Assembly: GCA_947495795.1 (NCBI GenBank)
Contig: CANMAI010000005.1
Span: forward strand, 62,001 to 126,000
Length of the DNA: 64,000 bases
Reading direction: 5' to 3'
From: an uncultured Paracoccaceae bacterium
GTDB lineage: Bacteria > Pseudomonadota > Alphaproteobacteria > Rhodobacterales > Rhodobacteraceae
Shown here: in pieces, positions 53,429-61,252 of the stretch
Layout: each line of letters starts with the position of its first letter
Position numbering within the stretch: the stretch's first letter is position 1
Made by a program: the position numbers and the translations under genes
The notes under the pieces: model-generated
What the model was told of the DNA's origin: nothing
Database searches by the model: none
What the model saw: the letters and a program-made list of their open reading frames with translations, nothing else

Positions 53429-54355
53429 TCAGAACTGATAGCGACGCATGCGCGACTGGATGCCGAAGAGATAGAGGCAGACACCGACAAGGATGATGGC
53501 GAACATGGCAGAGGCGATGGTGGAGCCCATATGCGGATCGCCCAGTTGAAGCTGGAAGCCGAAGAAGGTGCGGTACATGAAGGTGCCAAGGATATCGGTT
53601 GAGAAATCGGGCCCTGCCAACGCGCCTTGGGCGGCATAGATCAGATCGAAGGCATTGAAATTGGCAACGAAGGTCAGGATGGAGATGATGCCGATGGAGG
53701 GCAGGATGAGCGGCAGCTTGATCTTCCAGAAGGCGGAGAAGCCTGTGATGCCATCGACCTCTGCCGCCTCCAGTATTTCATCCGGGATCGAGAGGAGGGC
53801 GGCGTAAATGAGCATCATCGGGATGCCGACGAATTGCCAGACGGAGACGAGGGAGAGCGTGGTGAGCGCATAGGCCTCTTTGCCGAGCCAGGGCGCGTAA
53901 AGTGATTTGAGGCCGACGGCATCGAGCATGCCGGGGGCGATGCCCCAGATGGGAGAGAGGATCAGCTTCCACGCGAAGCCCACAATGACGAAGGAAAGGA
54001 TTGTGGGGATGAAGATGGCCGAGCGGTAGAAACTGGCGAAGCGCAGGCGCGGGTGGCTGAGGATTGCGGCAAGTGCAACGCCGATAGGATTTTGCACGAG
54101 CATGTGGATCAGGAAGAACCAGAAGTTGTTGGCGAGCGCGTTCCAGAACTGATCTGACCAGACGGTGTTGCCAAAGAGCGTGCGGAAATTCTCCAGCCCT
54201 ACGAAGACGCGGCTCTGATCAACCTCTGTGAAGAGAGAGAGCCGTAATGTGTTGAAGAGGGGGTAGATCATCACGGCCGTGTAGACGAGCACGGCAGGTG
54301 CGAGGAAGACGATGATGTGCCATCTGATCCGGCTTTGACGGCGCTGTTCTGGCAT
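53429..54355 (-). CDS. Sugar ABC transporter permease (MalF-type)
   Basis: 308 residues with six membrane helices (IIVFLAPAVLVYTAVMIYPL and onward) and the EAA-loop LEAAEVDGITGFSAFWKIKL. The start at 54355 (MPEQRRQ) is favoured because AGGATAGCC lies just upstream; ATG 54382 has no ribosome site. It is 9 bp upstream of the MalG-type permease. A hairpin at 54438-54470 separates it from the binding-protein gene. Confidence 0.9.
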   Translation of the reverse strand: MPEQRRQSRIRWHIIVFLAPAVLVYTAVMIYPLFNTLRLSLFTEVDQSRVFVGLENFRTLFGNTVWSDQFWNALANNFWFFLIHMLVQNPIGVALAAILSHPRLRFASFYRSAIFIPTILSFVIVGFAWKLILSPIWGIAPGMLDAVGLKSLYAPWLGKEAYALTTLSLVSVWQFVGIPMMLIYAALLSIPDEILEAAEVDGITGFSAFWKIKLPLILPSIGIISILTFVANFNAFDLIYAAQGALAGPDFSTDILGTFMYRTFFGFQLQLGDPHMGSTIASAMFAIILVGVCLYLFGIQSRMRRYQF

Positions 54356-54437
54356 CTGGCTATCCTGCGATTTCAGGGGCATTTTCGGGAGAAATCGGGC
54401 CGTTGCCTCGGCGGTTTAAACGGCGAAGCGGTGCACA

Positions 54438-54470
54438 GCCCCGAAGCACAGGAATGACTGGCTTCGGGGC
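54438..54470 (-). terminator. Stem-loop between binding-protein and permease genes
   Basis: GCCCCGAAGC and GCTTCGGGGC form a perfect 10-bp stem with a 13-base loop, 16 bases beyond the binding-protein stop. Such stem-loops often stabilise or partly terminate the binding-protein mRNA so that it is made in excess over the permeases. Confidence 0.6.
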
Positions 54471-54486
54471 AGGCGGGGGGCCTGAT

Positions 54487-55740
54487 CTATTGTTGTGGCG
54501 CGTACCAGCTTGCGAGGCCTTCTTGCAGACGCGCGCCCGCATCTTCGGGGCTTTCTTCTCCTTTGATCACGGCCACGGAAGCGTTCCATGTATCGTTCTC
54601 AAGGTTGGGTGTGCCGCGCGAGAGGATTTGGTAGGTGGAGCGGATCGAGCTTTCACACGCGCTGCGCCACGAGATGAATTCCTGCGCGAGCGGATCTTCA
54701 AGTTCTACCGGAGCCGAAGAGAGCGGGAAGAAGCCGGGGAGGGCATTGGCGTAGAGTGTTGCAAACTCCGCCGAGCCCACCCAGTTGAGGAAGGTCTTGG
54801 CCGTCTCGGGGTTTTCGGTTTTCGCGTTCATCCCGATCCCGATATCGGTGTGATCGGAGATGTAGCATGTGTCGCCTGCATTCGCGACAGGGGGATAGAA
54901 GGCGCCCATCTCGAAATCGGCAAGGCCGTTGAAACCCGATATTTCCCACGAGCCTGCGGGATAGATGGCGGCGCGGCCCAGCGTGAAGATGTTCTGGCTG
55001 TCGGGGTAGGTTTGGGCCTCGTACCCATCGCCGAGATAGGCGCCCCATTTGGCAAGCTGGCGGTAGGGGGCCACCCATGCCTCATCTGTGAGCTTCTGCT
55101 CGCCGGAGATCAGGGCGAGGCGGCCTTCCTCACCCTTCCAGTAATTGGGGCCGATGTTGTTATAGCCCATCGTGGCCGCTTCCCACTGGTCATTCGTGCC
55201 CATTGCCATCGGGATGTAGGTGCCGTCTTCCTTGATCTTTTCCAGGACGGCGAAGAATTCAGCCTCGGTTTTGGGCACCTCTACGCCCACTTCGGCAAAC
55301 GCCTCCTTGTTGTAGATGAAGCCGTGGATCACGGAAGCCATGGGAACGCAGAACTGAACGGATGCGTCATCCGTGCTCCAGCCCGATTTGGCGACGGGGG
55401 AGAAGTTGGCCATGCCTTCGATATCGCTGATATCGGCCAGGTGACCGGCCTCGAAGAGTGCGAGCGAGGCGTCGAAGGGGCGGCAGGTGATGATATCGCC
55501 CGCCGAGCCTGCATCCAGCTTGGAGTTCAGCACGGCGTTGTATTCCGCCGGAGCGGAGGGTGTGAACTTCACCGTTATGCCGGGATGCGCGGCTTCGAAT
55601 GCCGGGATGATTTCGTTCTGCCAGATGGCAAGATCATCGTTGCGCCAGCTTTCAATGCTCAAGGTAGCGTCTTGCGCAAAGGCGGTGCCTGTCAGAAGGC
55701 TACTTGCCAGAAATGCGCCTGTCAGCGTGAGTTTGATCAT
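54487..55740 (-). CDS. Sugar ABC transporter substrate-binding protein
   Basis: 417 residues. Signal peptide MIKLTLTGAFLASSLLTGTA followed by FA and QD, so periplasmic. Family-1 extracellular binding protein with SIESWRNDDLAIWQNEIIPA, NAVLNSKLDAGSAGDII, the hinge regions and GRAAIYPAGSWEISG. The associated murQ, nag genes and GntR regulator suggest an amino sugar (GlcNAc, MurNAc or a disaccharide) as ligand. The first 41 bp overlap the murQ end. Confidence 0.92.
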   Translation of the reverse strand: MIKLTLTGAFLASSLLTGTAFAQDATLSIESWRNDDLAIWQNEIIPAFEAAHPGITVKFTPSAPAEYNAVLNSKLDAGSAGDIITCRPFDASLALFEAGHLADISDIEGMANFSPVAKSGWSTDDASVQFCVPMASVIHGFIYNKEAFAEVGVEVPKTEAEFFAVLEKIKEDGTYIPMAMGTNDQWEAATMGYNNIGPNYWKGEEGRLALISGEQKLTDEAWVAPYRQLAKWGAYLGDGYEAQTYPDSQNIFTLGRAAIYPAGSWEISGFNGLADFEMGAFYPPVANAGDTCYISDHTDIGIGMNAKTENPETAKTFLNWVGSAEFATLYANALPGFFPLSSAPVELEDPLAQEFISWRSACESSIRSTYQILSRGTPNLENDTWNASVAVIKGEESPEDAGARLQEGLASWYAPQQ

Positions 55741-56668
55741 GGTCTTCTCCCGTGTTGTACTTGGTAAGTTTGGTTTTGTTATGGTTGAGGCAGGGGGCAA
55801 GGTGGCCGTGATGCTGCGCGAGCAGGGTGTTTGCCTCTGCCGCGCTGCGGCCGGAGGCTATCAGTATCGCTGGTTTGACTGCGCCTTCAGCGGCCTGAAG
55901 TGCCCCCTTGGCATCGACTTCGGGTACGCCAGCCGCCGTTTGAACGACTTGTGTGGCCCGGTGGCGCAGTTTGGCGTTGTCTGCGATCAGATTGACCATC
56001 ATGCCCTGATAGACATGCCCAAGCTGGATGCCCATCAGCGTGGACATCGCGTTCAGAGCGGCTTTCTGCGCGGTTCCGGCGGCGAGCCTCGTAGAGCCCG
56101 CGACGACCTCCGTGGGTGTGATCAGGCAGATAGGAATATCGGAGCTGGCGAGGAGAGGTGTGTTGGGTGTGCATGTGATCGCTATTATTCTGGCTCCGGC
56201 CTCTCGTGCCTTTGCTGACATCGCAAGGGCGTAGGGCGTGGTGCCGCTGGCGCTGAGGATGATGGCCGCGTCGCCGGGAGCAAAATCGGCGCTGTCCGCC
56301 AAGGTTACATCGTCTTCGACATCGCCTGTCATGGCGGCACTCGTCGGCACGCCGCCCGCCATATGGATGCGAATGCGCGCGGCCGGTACGCCGAAGGTTC
56401 CCGGCAGTTCGCAGGCATCGGCAAGGGCCATCAGGCCCGAACTGCCTGCCGCTGCGTAGACAAGATTGCAGCCAGCGCGGATCGCCTCCGACATCACCCT
56501 TGCGCCCTCTGCGAGGGCGGTTGCCGCGTTGCCTACAGCGGTGATTGCAGCCTTTTGGCCGTCCAGCATCAGATCTACCGCCGCATCGGCGCTCAGGGCG
56601 TCGATGGCCGAGAAAGCGGACGGCGATTGTGCCTTCGTCTGCGTGATCTGATTCTCCATATGGATCAT
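55700..56668 (-). CDS. murQ: N-acetylmuramic acid 6-phosphate etherase-like SIS protein
   Basis: 322 residues. SIS fold with LVYAAAGSSGLMALADACE and LPGTFG, the MurQ-specific stretch (AGTSGRLGVLDAxECPPTFG in E. coli) carrying the catalytic glutamate, ILSASGTTPYALAMSAKARE, and EVVAGSTRLAAGTAQKAALN. MurQ cleaves the lactyl ether of MurNAc 6-phosphate to GlcNAc 6-phosphate and D-lactate. The start is taken at 56668; 56659 or 56698 are possible. Its 3' end overlaps the binding-protein gene by 41 bp. Confidence 0.88.
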   Translation of the reverse strand: MIHMENQITQTKAQSPSAFSAIDALSADAAVDLMLDGQKAAITAVGNAATALAEGARVMSEAIRAGCNLVYAAAGSSGLMALADACELPGTFGVPAARIRIHMAGGVPTSAAMTGDVEDDVTLADSADFAPGDAAIILSASGTTPYALAMSAKAREAGARIIAITCTPNTPLLASSDIPICLITPTEVVAGSTRLAAGTAQKAALNAMSTLMGIQLGHVYQGMMVNLIADNAKLRHRATQVVQTAAGVPEVDAKGALQAAEGAVKPAILIASGRSAAEANTLLAQHHGHLAPCLNHNKTKLTKYNTGEDHDQTHADRRISGK

Positions 56669-56669
56669 A

Positions 56670-56796
56670 ATACCTTTTAGATACCTTTTGTCTACCATTT
56701 AGAGTTTGTGCGGCGTGATGCCGAAAATATCAGCCCAATTCTGCGCATGGACTCCAGATAAGCCTTCATTTTCGCCGAAAGGTATTATATAGGTAT
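56670..56796. promoter_or_regulatory. Divergent promoter with AGGTAT direct repeats (likely NagR operators)
   Basis: On the murQ side, ATACCT occurs at 56670-56675 and 56681-56686 with a related TCTACC at 56691. On the kinase side, AGGTAT occurs at 56780-56785 and 56791-56796. Both sets have an 11-bp period, one DNA turn, and face outward next to the start codons. They are the best candidate binding sites for the GntR regulator encoded at 57693. Confidence 0.55.
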
Positions 56797-56799
56797 TAT

Positions 56800-57696
56800 A
56801 TGAGTAATTTGACGCAAGCCCTTCTGATTGGCGTGGATGGTGGTGGCACCGGATGCCGTGTGGCCATTGGCACGGAAAGGGATGGCGTGCTTGCCGATGC
56901 CTCTGGTGGCCGGGCAAATGTGGCGACGGACCTGCCGCTTGCGATCCGCAATATTGAGAATACTGTCTCTGCTGCTCTGGCGAAGTTTGGCGGTGATCCG
57001 GGCGATTTGAGGCGCGCGGTTGCCCATCTCGGGCTTGCAGGCGTTATGACTCCGCAAGATGCGAGCCGGGTGTGCGATGCTTTGCCCTACGCAAAGTGTG
57101 TTGTGACGGATGACCGGCCAACGGCTTTGGTGGGAGCGCTTGGCGAGCGTGACGGGTTTTTAGTATCGGTTGGTACTGGCACGATTATGGCCGCACGCCG
57201 GGCAGGGCAGTTTAGGTATGTGGGTGGTTGGGGGTTCTATCTTTCCGATCAGGCTTCCGGTGCATGGCTCGGGCGTGCGGCGCTGGTGCGCGTGCTGCTG
57301 TGTGTGGATGGATTGCTGGGCCACACCGATCTGACGCGCGATTTGCTGGCGAAATTCAATAATGACCCGAATGAGATTGTTGCGTTCAGCGTCGGGGCTG
57401 TCCCCGGTGATTACGGGGCATTCGCCCCAGCCGTTTTTGATGCGGCAGGGCGTGGGGATGCTATCGGGCTGGTGCTGGTGGAGGAGGGTGTGGATTACAT
57501 TCTGCGCGGCCTTTCTGTGCTGGGCTTTCGGGATGGCGATATCTTGTGCCTGACTGGTGGGGCGGGGCCGCGATATGAGGCGTTTCTGCCCGAAGCGGTG
57601 AGGCAGGGCATAACACCGCCTGGACATTCTGCCGTTCATGGTGCGTTTCAGATGGCGCGTGTTGCGGCACAGGAAAGCGCGCGTGTGCCATCATGA
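56800..57696 (+). CDS. BadF/BcrAD-type ATPase, N-acetylglucosamine kinase-like
   Basis: 298 residues. Phosphate-1 motif LLIGVDGGGTGCRVAIG, FLVSVGTGTIMAAR for phosphate-2, and CLTGGAGPRYEAFL for the adenosine loop. The BadF family includes GlcNAc and glucosamine kinases; in this cluster it likely phosphorylates imported GlcNAc or MurNAc, supplying the 6-phosphate substrates for MurQ and NagA. Ribosome site AGG lies within the repeat upstream. It overlaps the GntR gene by 4 bp. Confidence 0.88.
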   Translation: MSNLTQALLIGVDGGGTGCRVAIGTERDGVLADASGGRANVATDLPLAIRNIENTVSAALAKFGGDPGDLRRAVAHLGLAGVMTPQDASRVCDALPYAKCVVTDDRPTALVGALGERDGFLVSVGTGTIMAARRAGQFRYVGGWGFYLSDQASGAWLGRAALVRVLLCVDGLLGHTDLTRDLLAKFNNDPNEIVAFSVGAVPGDYGAFAPAVFDAAGRGDAIGLVLVEEGVDYILRGLSVLGFRDGDILCLTGGAGPRYEAFLPEAVRQGITPPGHSAVHGAFQMARVAAQESARVPS

Positions 57697-58451
57697 ATGT
57701 TGCAGAGTTCCTCTCCCCTCGTGGCTGGCTCGTTCCGGAGGACGGGCCACGCTATGTGCAATTGCGCAAGCGGCTGGCCGAAGGGGTTGAACGGGGTATT
57801 CTGAAGGCGGGATCCTCCCTGCCGCCTGAGCGTGAGATTGCCTCCATCACAGATCTTTCGCGCGTGACGGTGCGCAAGGCGATCCGGGCGTTGGCCGAGG
57901 AAGGTGTGATTGTCCAGAAACAGGGCTCGGGTTCGTTTGTGGCATCTTCCGCACCGCAGATCGAGCAATCCCTTTCACGGCTGACGTCTTTTACGGAAGA
58001 TATGTCTCGGCGGGGGATGGCTTCAACGAGCCGTTGGCTGGAGCGCGGCGTGTTCATGCCCTCGCCCGATGAAGTTCTGGCGCTGGCGCTTTCTCAGGAC
58101 GCCTCCGTCTCGCGCCTTGCCCGCCTTCGAACCGCCGACGAGCGGCCTATGGCGATCGAGCGGGCCTCACTTCCGATGGATATCCTGCCCAATCCGCTTC
58201 TTGTGGAGACTTCACTTTATGAGGTTCTGGAGGCATCCGGCCTGCGTCCTGTGCGGGCATTGCAAAAGATTTCCGCCATTAATCTGCGGCGGGCCGATGC
58301 GGAATTGCTTGATGTCGCCGAGGGCGAGGCGGGGCTGCGGATTGAGCGTACTTCCTATCTGGCCGATGGGCGCGTTGTTGAGTTTACCCAATCGATCTAC
58401 CGCGGAGACGCCTACAATTTCGTGGCCGAGCTTCGCCTCGCAAAAGAATAG
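57693..58451 (+). CDS. GntR-family (HutC/UTRA) regulator, NagR-like
   Basis: 252 residues. N-terminal winged helix (SLPPEREIASITDLSRVTV, RKAIRALAEEGVIVQKQGSG) and a C-terminal UTRA effector domain (MAIERASLPMDILPNPLL, VVEFTQSIYRGDAYNFVAEL). UTRA domains of NagR/DasR types bind GlcN6P or GlcNAc6P, here fitting the enzyme context. Probably represses both divergent operons through the AGGTAT repeats. It overlaps the kinase gene by 4 bp. Confidence 0.9.
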   Translation: MNVAEFLSPRGWLVPEDGPRYVQLRKRLAEGVERGILKAGSSLPPEREIASITDLSRVTVRKAIRALAEEGVIVQKQGSGSFVASSAPQIEQSLSRLTSFTEDMSRRGMASTSRWLERGVFMPSPDEVLALALSQDASVSRLARLRTADERPMAIERASLPMDILPNPLLVETSLYEVLEASGLRPVRALQKISAINLRRADAELLDVAEGEAGLRIERTSYLADGRVVEFTQSIYRGDAYNFVAELRLAKE

Positions 58452-58460
58452 GGCTGCCAT

Positions 58461-59492
58461 ATGAGTAATGATGAGACGCAGATGCGCCGTGAGGTGCTGG
58501 AGATACCGGGTGCCGTGAGCCGCTTGCTTGCGAACCAGGCGGATGCAGTAAGGGGCACCGCTGACGCACTACGCGCGCGGGATCCGTCTTTCATGATCAG
58601 TGTCGCCCGTGGCTCATCGGACCATGTTGCAACCTATCTGAAATATGCTTCCGAGCTTCTGACAGGGACACCGATTGCATCTGTAGGGCCTTCTATCGCG
58701 TCGGTTTACAAGCGCAGACTGAAACTGGGTGGCAGTGCCTGCCTTTCCGTTTCGCAATCCGGCAAGAGCCCGGATATCGTGGAGATGGCACGTATGGCGC
58801 GGGGCTGCGGTGCCTTGTCTATCGCTATCACGAATGATCCTGCATCGCCGCTGGCCGAGGTGAGTGACCATACGCTTTACATCGACGCGGGGGCGGAACT
58901 GAGCGTTGCGGCAACAAAGACATTTGTGAATTCTGCTGTGATCGGCATCTGGCTTCTGGCGGAATGGGCGGAGGATGCAGATTTGCGCGCTGCCATCCTG
59001 ACGCTTCCGGAGCATCTGGAGCGTGCCGTCCGGCAGGACTGGGGGAGCGCGCGCGCAGCACTGGGCGCGCGCAATTCCATATTCTGTCTGGGGCGCGGCC
59101 CGGCTTATGCGATCTCCAACGAGGCGGCGCTTAAATTCAAGGAAACATGCCAGATTCATGCGGAATCCTATTCCTCGGCGGAGGTGCTTCACGGCCCCGT
59201 CTCTATCGTGGATGCTGGTTTTCCGGTTATGGCATTGGCCTCGGGCGATGTGGCTGAAGCTGCCCTTGCGGGTGTGGCGGATGAGATTGCAGCAAAGGGC
59301 GCCAAGGTTTTTGCGACAAGCTCTCTGGTAAAAACGGCCGATAGCCTGCCCGTGGTGCGCACCGGCCATTCCCTGACGGATCCGATTGCGCTGATTGCCA
59401 GCTTTTATGCGATGGTTGAAAGCGTTGCGGCCGCAAGGGGGATAAATCCTGATGCCCCGCGACATCTTAAAAAGGTGACGGAGACGGTATGA
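58461..59492 (+). CDS. SIS-domain glucosamine-6-phosphate deaminase (NagB-II type)
   Basis: 343 residues, two SIS domains. FMISVARGSSDHVATYLK, LSVSQSGKSPDIVEMARM, AVAATKTF-like segment (SVAATKTFVNSAVIG), and ESYSSAEVLHGPVSIVDAG match the GlmS-derived isomerase/deaminase that lacks the glutaminase domain. Converts GlcN6P to fructose-6-phosphate plus ammonia, the last step after NagA. Starts 9 bp behind the GntR gene and overlaps nagA by 4 bp. Confidence 0.9.
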   Translation: MSNDETQMRREVLEIPGAVSRLLANQADAVRGTADALRARDPSFMISVARGSSDHVATYLKYASELLTGTPIASVGPSIASVYKRRLKLGGSACLSVSQSGKSPDIVEMARMARGCGALSIAITNDPASPLAEVSDHTLYIDAGAELSVAATKTFVNSAVIGIWLLAEWAEDADLRAAILTLPEHLERAVRQDWGSARAALGARNSIFCLGRGPAYAISNEAALKFKETCQIHAESYSSAEVLHGPVSIVDAGFPVMALASGDVAEAALAGVADEIAAKGAKVFATSSLVKTADSLPVVRTGHSLTDPIALIASFYAMVESVAAARGINPDAPRHLKKVTETV

Positions 59493-60631
59493 GCGAAGTG
59501 GAAAAGGCCCTCGTGGGTGCAAATATCCACGATGGGACACGCCTTCACGAAGGTGCGGCACTGCTGGCATTCCGGGACGGCAGTGCAGAGATTGTTGCGC
59601 GCGATACGTTGGCGGAGGGAATGCCTCTGCATATTCTGGATGGCGGAACGATCATGCCCGGGTTCGTGGACCTGCAGGTGAATGGCGGCGGCGGTGTGAT
59701 GTTCAATGATGATCAATCCGTCGCGACGCTGCGCATGATTGCGGATGCCCATGTTGGCATGGGCACTGCCGCTCTGTTGCCCACGTTGATCACCGATACA
59801 CCCGAGAGGACACGCGCTGCTATTGCGGCGGTTGGACAGGCTATTGCGGATGAGGTTGTGGGCGTTATAGGCATCCACCTCGAGGGCCCGCATCTTTCCG
59901 TTGCCCGCAAGGGTGCACATGATGCGCGCCTGATCCGGCCTATGACCGACGGCGATATGCGAGAGATTCTGGCAGCGGGTGAGCGGTTGCCGAACGTGAT
60001 GGTGACGGTGGCACCCGAGAACTGCCGGATGGATCAGATCCGTGCGCTATCGGAGGCCGGGGTGGTCGTCTCGCTTGGTCACACGGATGCGAGTTACGAT
60101 ACATGTATGGCGGCTTTTGACGCGGGTGCGCGCTGCGTGACCCATCTTTTCAACGCGATGAGCCAGTTGGGGAACCGAGAGCCCGGGCTTGTCGGTGCTG
60201 CACTCTCTCGTGGAGATGTTTATGCGGGGCTGATCGCGGATGGCATCCACGTGCATCCCGCAGCCATGCGTGCGGCGTTCGCTGCCAAGAAGGGGGCTGC
60301 GCGCATCTTTCTGGTGACAGACGCAATGGCTACGGCAGGATCGTCCATCACCGAGTTCGCGCTGAATCACCGCAAGGTTTTGCGGCGGGAAGGGCGGCTT
60401 ACCCTCGCCGATGGAACTCTGGCGGGGGCTGATCTGGACATGACGCGGGGCATTTCCGTACTGGTCAACCAACTCGGCCATGATGTGGCCAGCGCGATTT
60501 CGAGGACTACGGCGATACCTGCCGGTATTTTGAGGCAGAACGATGGATATGGCAGGTTTTGTGGAAGAGTGGACGGCCTGATCCATGTGGATCGGGGCTT
60601 GGAGCGTGTAAAGAAGATTGGAGAACTCTGA
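59489..60631 (+). CDS. nagA: N-acetylglucosamine-6-phosphate deacetylase
   Basis: 380 residues. Amidohydrolase fold: IMPGFVDLQVNGGGGVMFND near the start (residues about 55-75), metal glutamate in GIHLEGPHLSVARKG, histidines in SLGHTDASYDT and CVTHLFNAMSQLGNREPGL, catalytic aspartate in LVTDAMATAGS. Deacetylates GlcNAc6P for the deaminase. Last gene of the kinase-nagR-deaminase-nagA operon. Confidence 0.95.
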   Translation: MSEVEKALVGANIHDGTRLHEGAALLAFRDGSAEIVARDTLAEGMPLHILDGGTIMPGFVDLQVNGGGGVMFNDDQSVATLRMIADAHVGMGTAALLPTLITDTPERTRAAIAAVGQAIADEVVGVIGIHLEGPHLSVARKGAHDARLIRPMTDGDMREILAAGERLPNVMVTVAPENCRMDQIRALSEAGVVVSLGHTDASYDTCMAAFDAGARCVTHLFNAMSQLGNREPGLVGAALSRGDVYAGLIADGIHVHPAAMRAAFAAKKGAARIFLVTDAMATAGSSITEFALNHRKVLRREGRLTLADGTLAGADLDMTRGISVLVNQLGHDVASAISRTTAIPAGILRQNDGYGRFCGRVDGLIHVDRGLERVKKIGEL

Positions 60632-60647
60632 ATTCGTTCGGTTCAGG

Positions 60648-60673
60648 AGCACCCGCAGCGGGACGTGCTTTTG
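60648..60673 (+). terminator. Possible terminator after nagA
   Basis: AGCAC pairs with GTGCT around CCG/CGG, followed by four T residues, 17 bases beyond the nagA stop. The remaining bases to 60841 hold no gene I can support. Confidence 0.45.
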
Positions 60674-60841
60674 CGATCTCTACGGGGCTTGCCAAATAGG
60701 GCTGATGCCGGGTTTTGTGACACAGACAGCTGTGCACTTGCAGCCGTGTGATCCTCCCGGATATCAATCAGATCTGTCTGTACAGTGTCTATCTTGTCCT
60801 GGAGGCGGATATTCTGCAATGCCTTCACTGTCTCTTCCGGA

Positions 60842-61081
60842 TCAGTCTATGTCCTGATTTTCGGCGGAATCCATCAATCGGCGGATATGGGTCGAAAAGG
60901 CGAGCGTTGCCGGGAGGCCGATCAGGGCTCCGATCAGGATTGACCAGCCAGTGGACAGCACCGGAAGCCCGACCCAGCTGCCGATCAGCGATGCAAAAAA
61001 GACGTTCACAGCCATCGCACCTGCGCCGAAAGGATAAAGTACGAGGGCAATCTGACGCTTTGTCCAGCCTTCCCGTATCAT
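60842..61081 (-). CDS. Small membrane protein at the end of the nor operon (NnrT-like candidate)
   Basis: 79 residues, two hydrophobic segments: PFGAGAMAVNVFFASLIGSW and SILIGALIGLPATLAF. The opening WTKRQIALVLYPFGAGA resembles small proteins listed as NnrT in Rhodobacteraceae nitric-oxide-reductase operons. Its function is not established. It overlaps the preceding 57-residue gene by 4 bp (ATGA), confirming it belongs to the same transcript as norD. Confidence 0.6.
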   Translation of the reverse strand: MIREGWTKRQIALVLYPFGAGAMAVNVFFASLIGSWVGLPVLSTGWSILIGALIGLPATLAFSTHIRRLMDSAENQDID

Positions 61082-61251
61082 CGCCGCGCAACCAACCAGT
61101 GAATGGCGGCAAGTGCGCCAATCAGAGCGATACAGGCCAATCCGAACCAGAATTCGGCCGTAGCTGACTGGGCCTGCGGGATGGGCCTATCGAAGCTTTC
61201 AGCGGAAGCCTGCGTGGTGGCAATAATCGTCAGCAACACCGAAAATCTCAT
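61078..61251 (-). CDS. Small secreted/anchored protein behind norD
   Basis: 57 residues. An N-terminal signal-like start (MRFSVLLTIIATTQASAESF) and one C-terminal helix (FWFGLACIALIGALAAIHWL) flank a short SFDRPIPQAQSATAE linker. Homologous small open frames follow norD in related bacteria; its role in NO reductase assembly is inferred only. It begins 1 bp after the norD stop. Confidence 0.6.
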   Translation of the reverse strand: MRFSVLLTIIATTQASAESFDRPIPQAQSATAEFWFGLACIALIGALAAIHWLVARR

Positions 61252-61252
61252 A

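Noticed and set aside
60674-60841. FNR/NNR-type promoter motif near the nor genes
   Set aside because: The nor operon promoter lies beyond the right edge; this stretch is downstream of it and shows no TTGAT-N4-ATCAA site.
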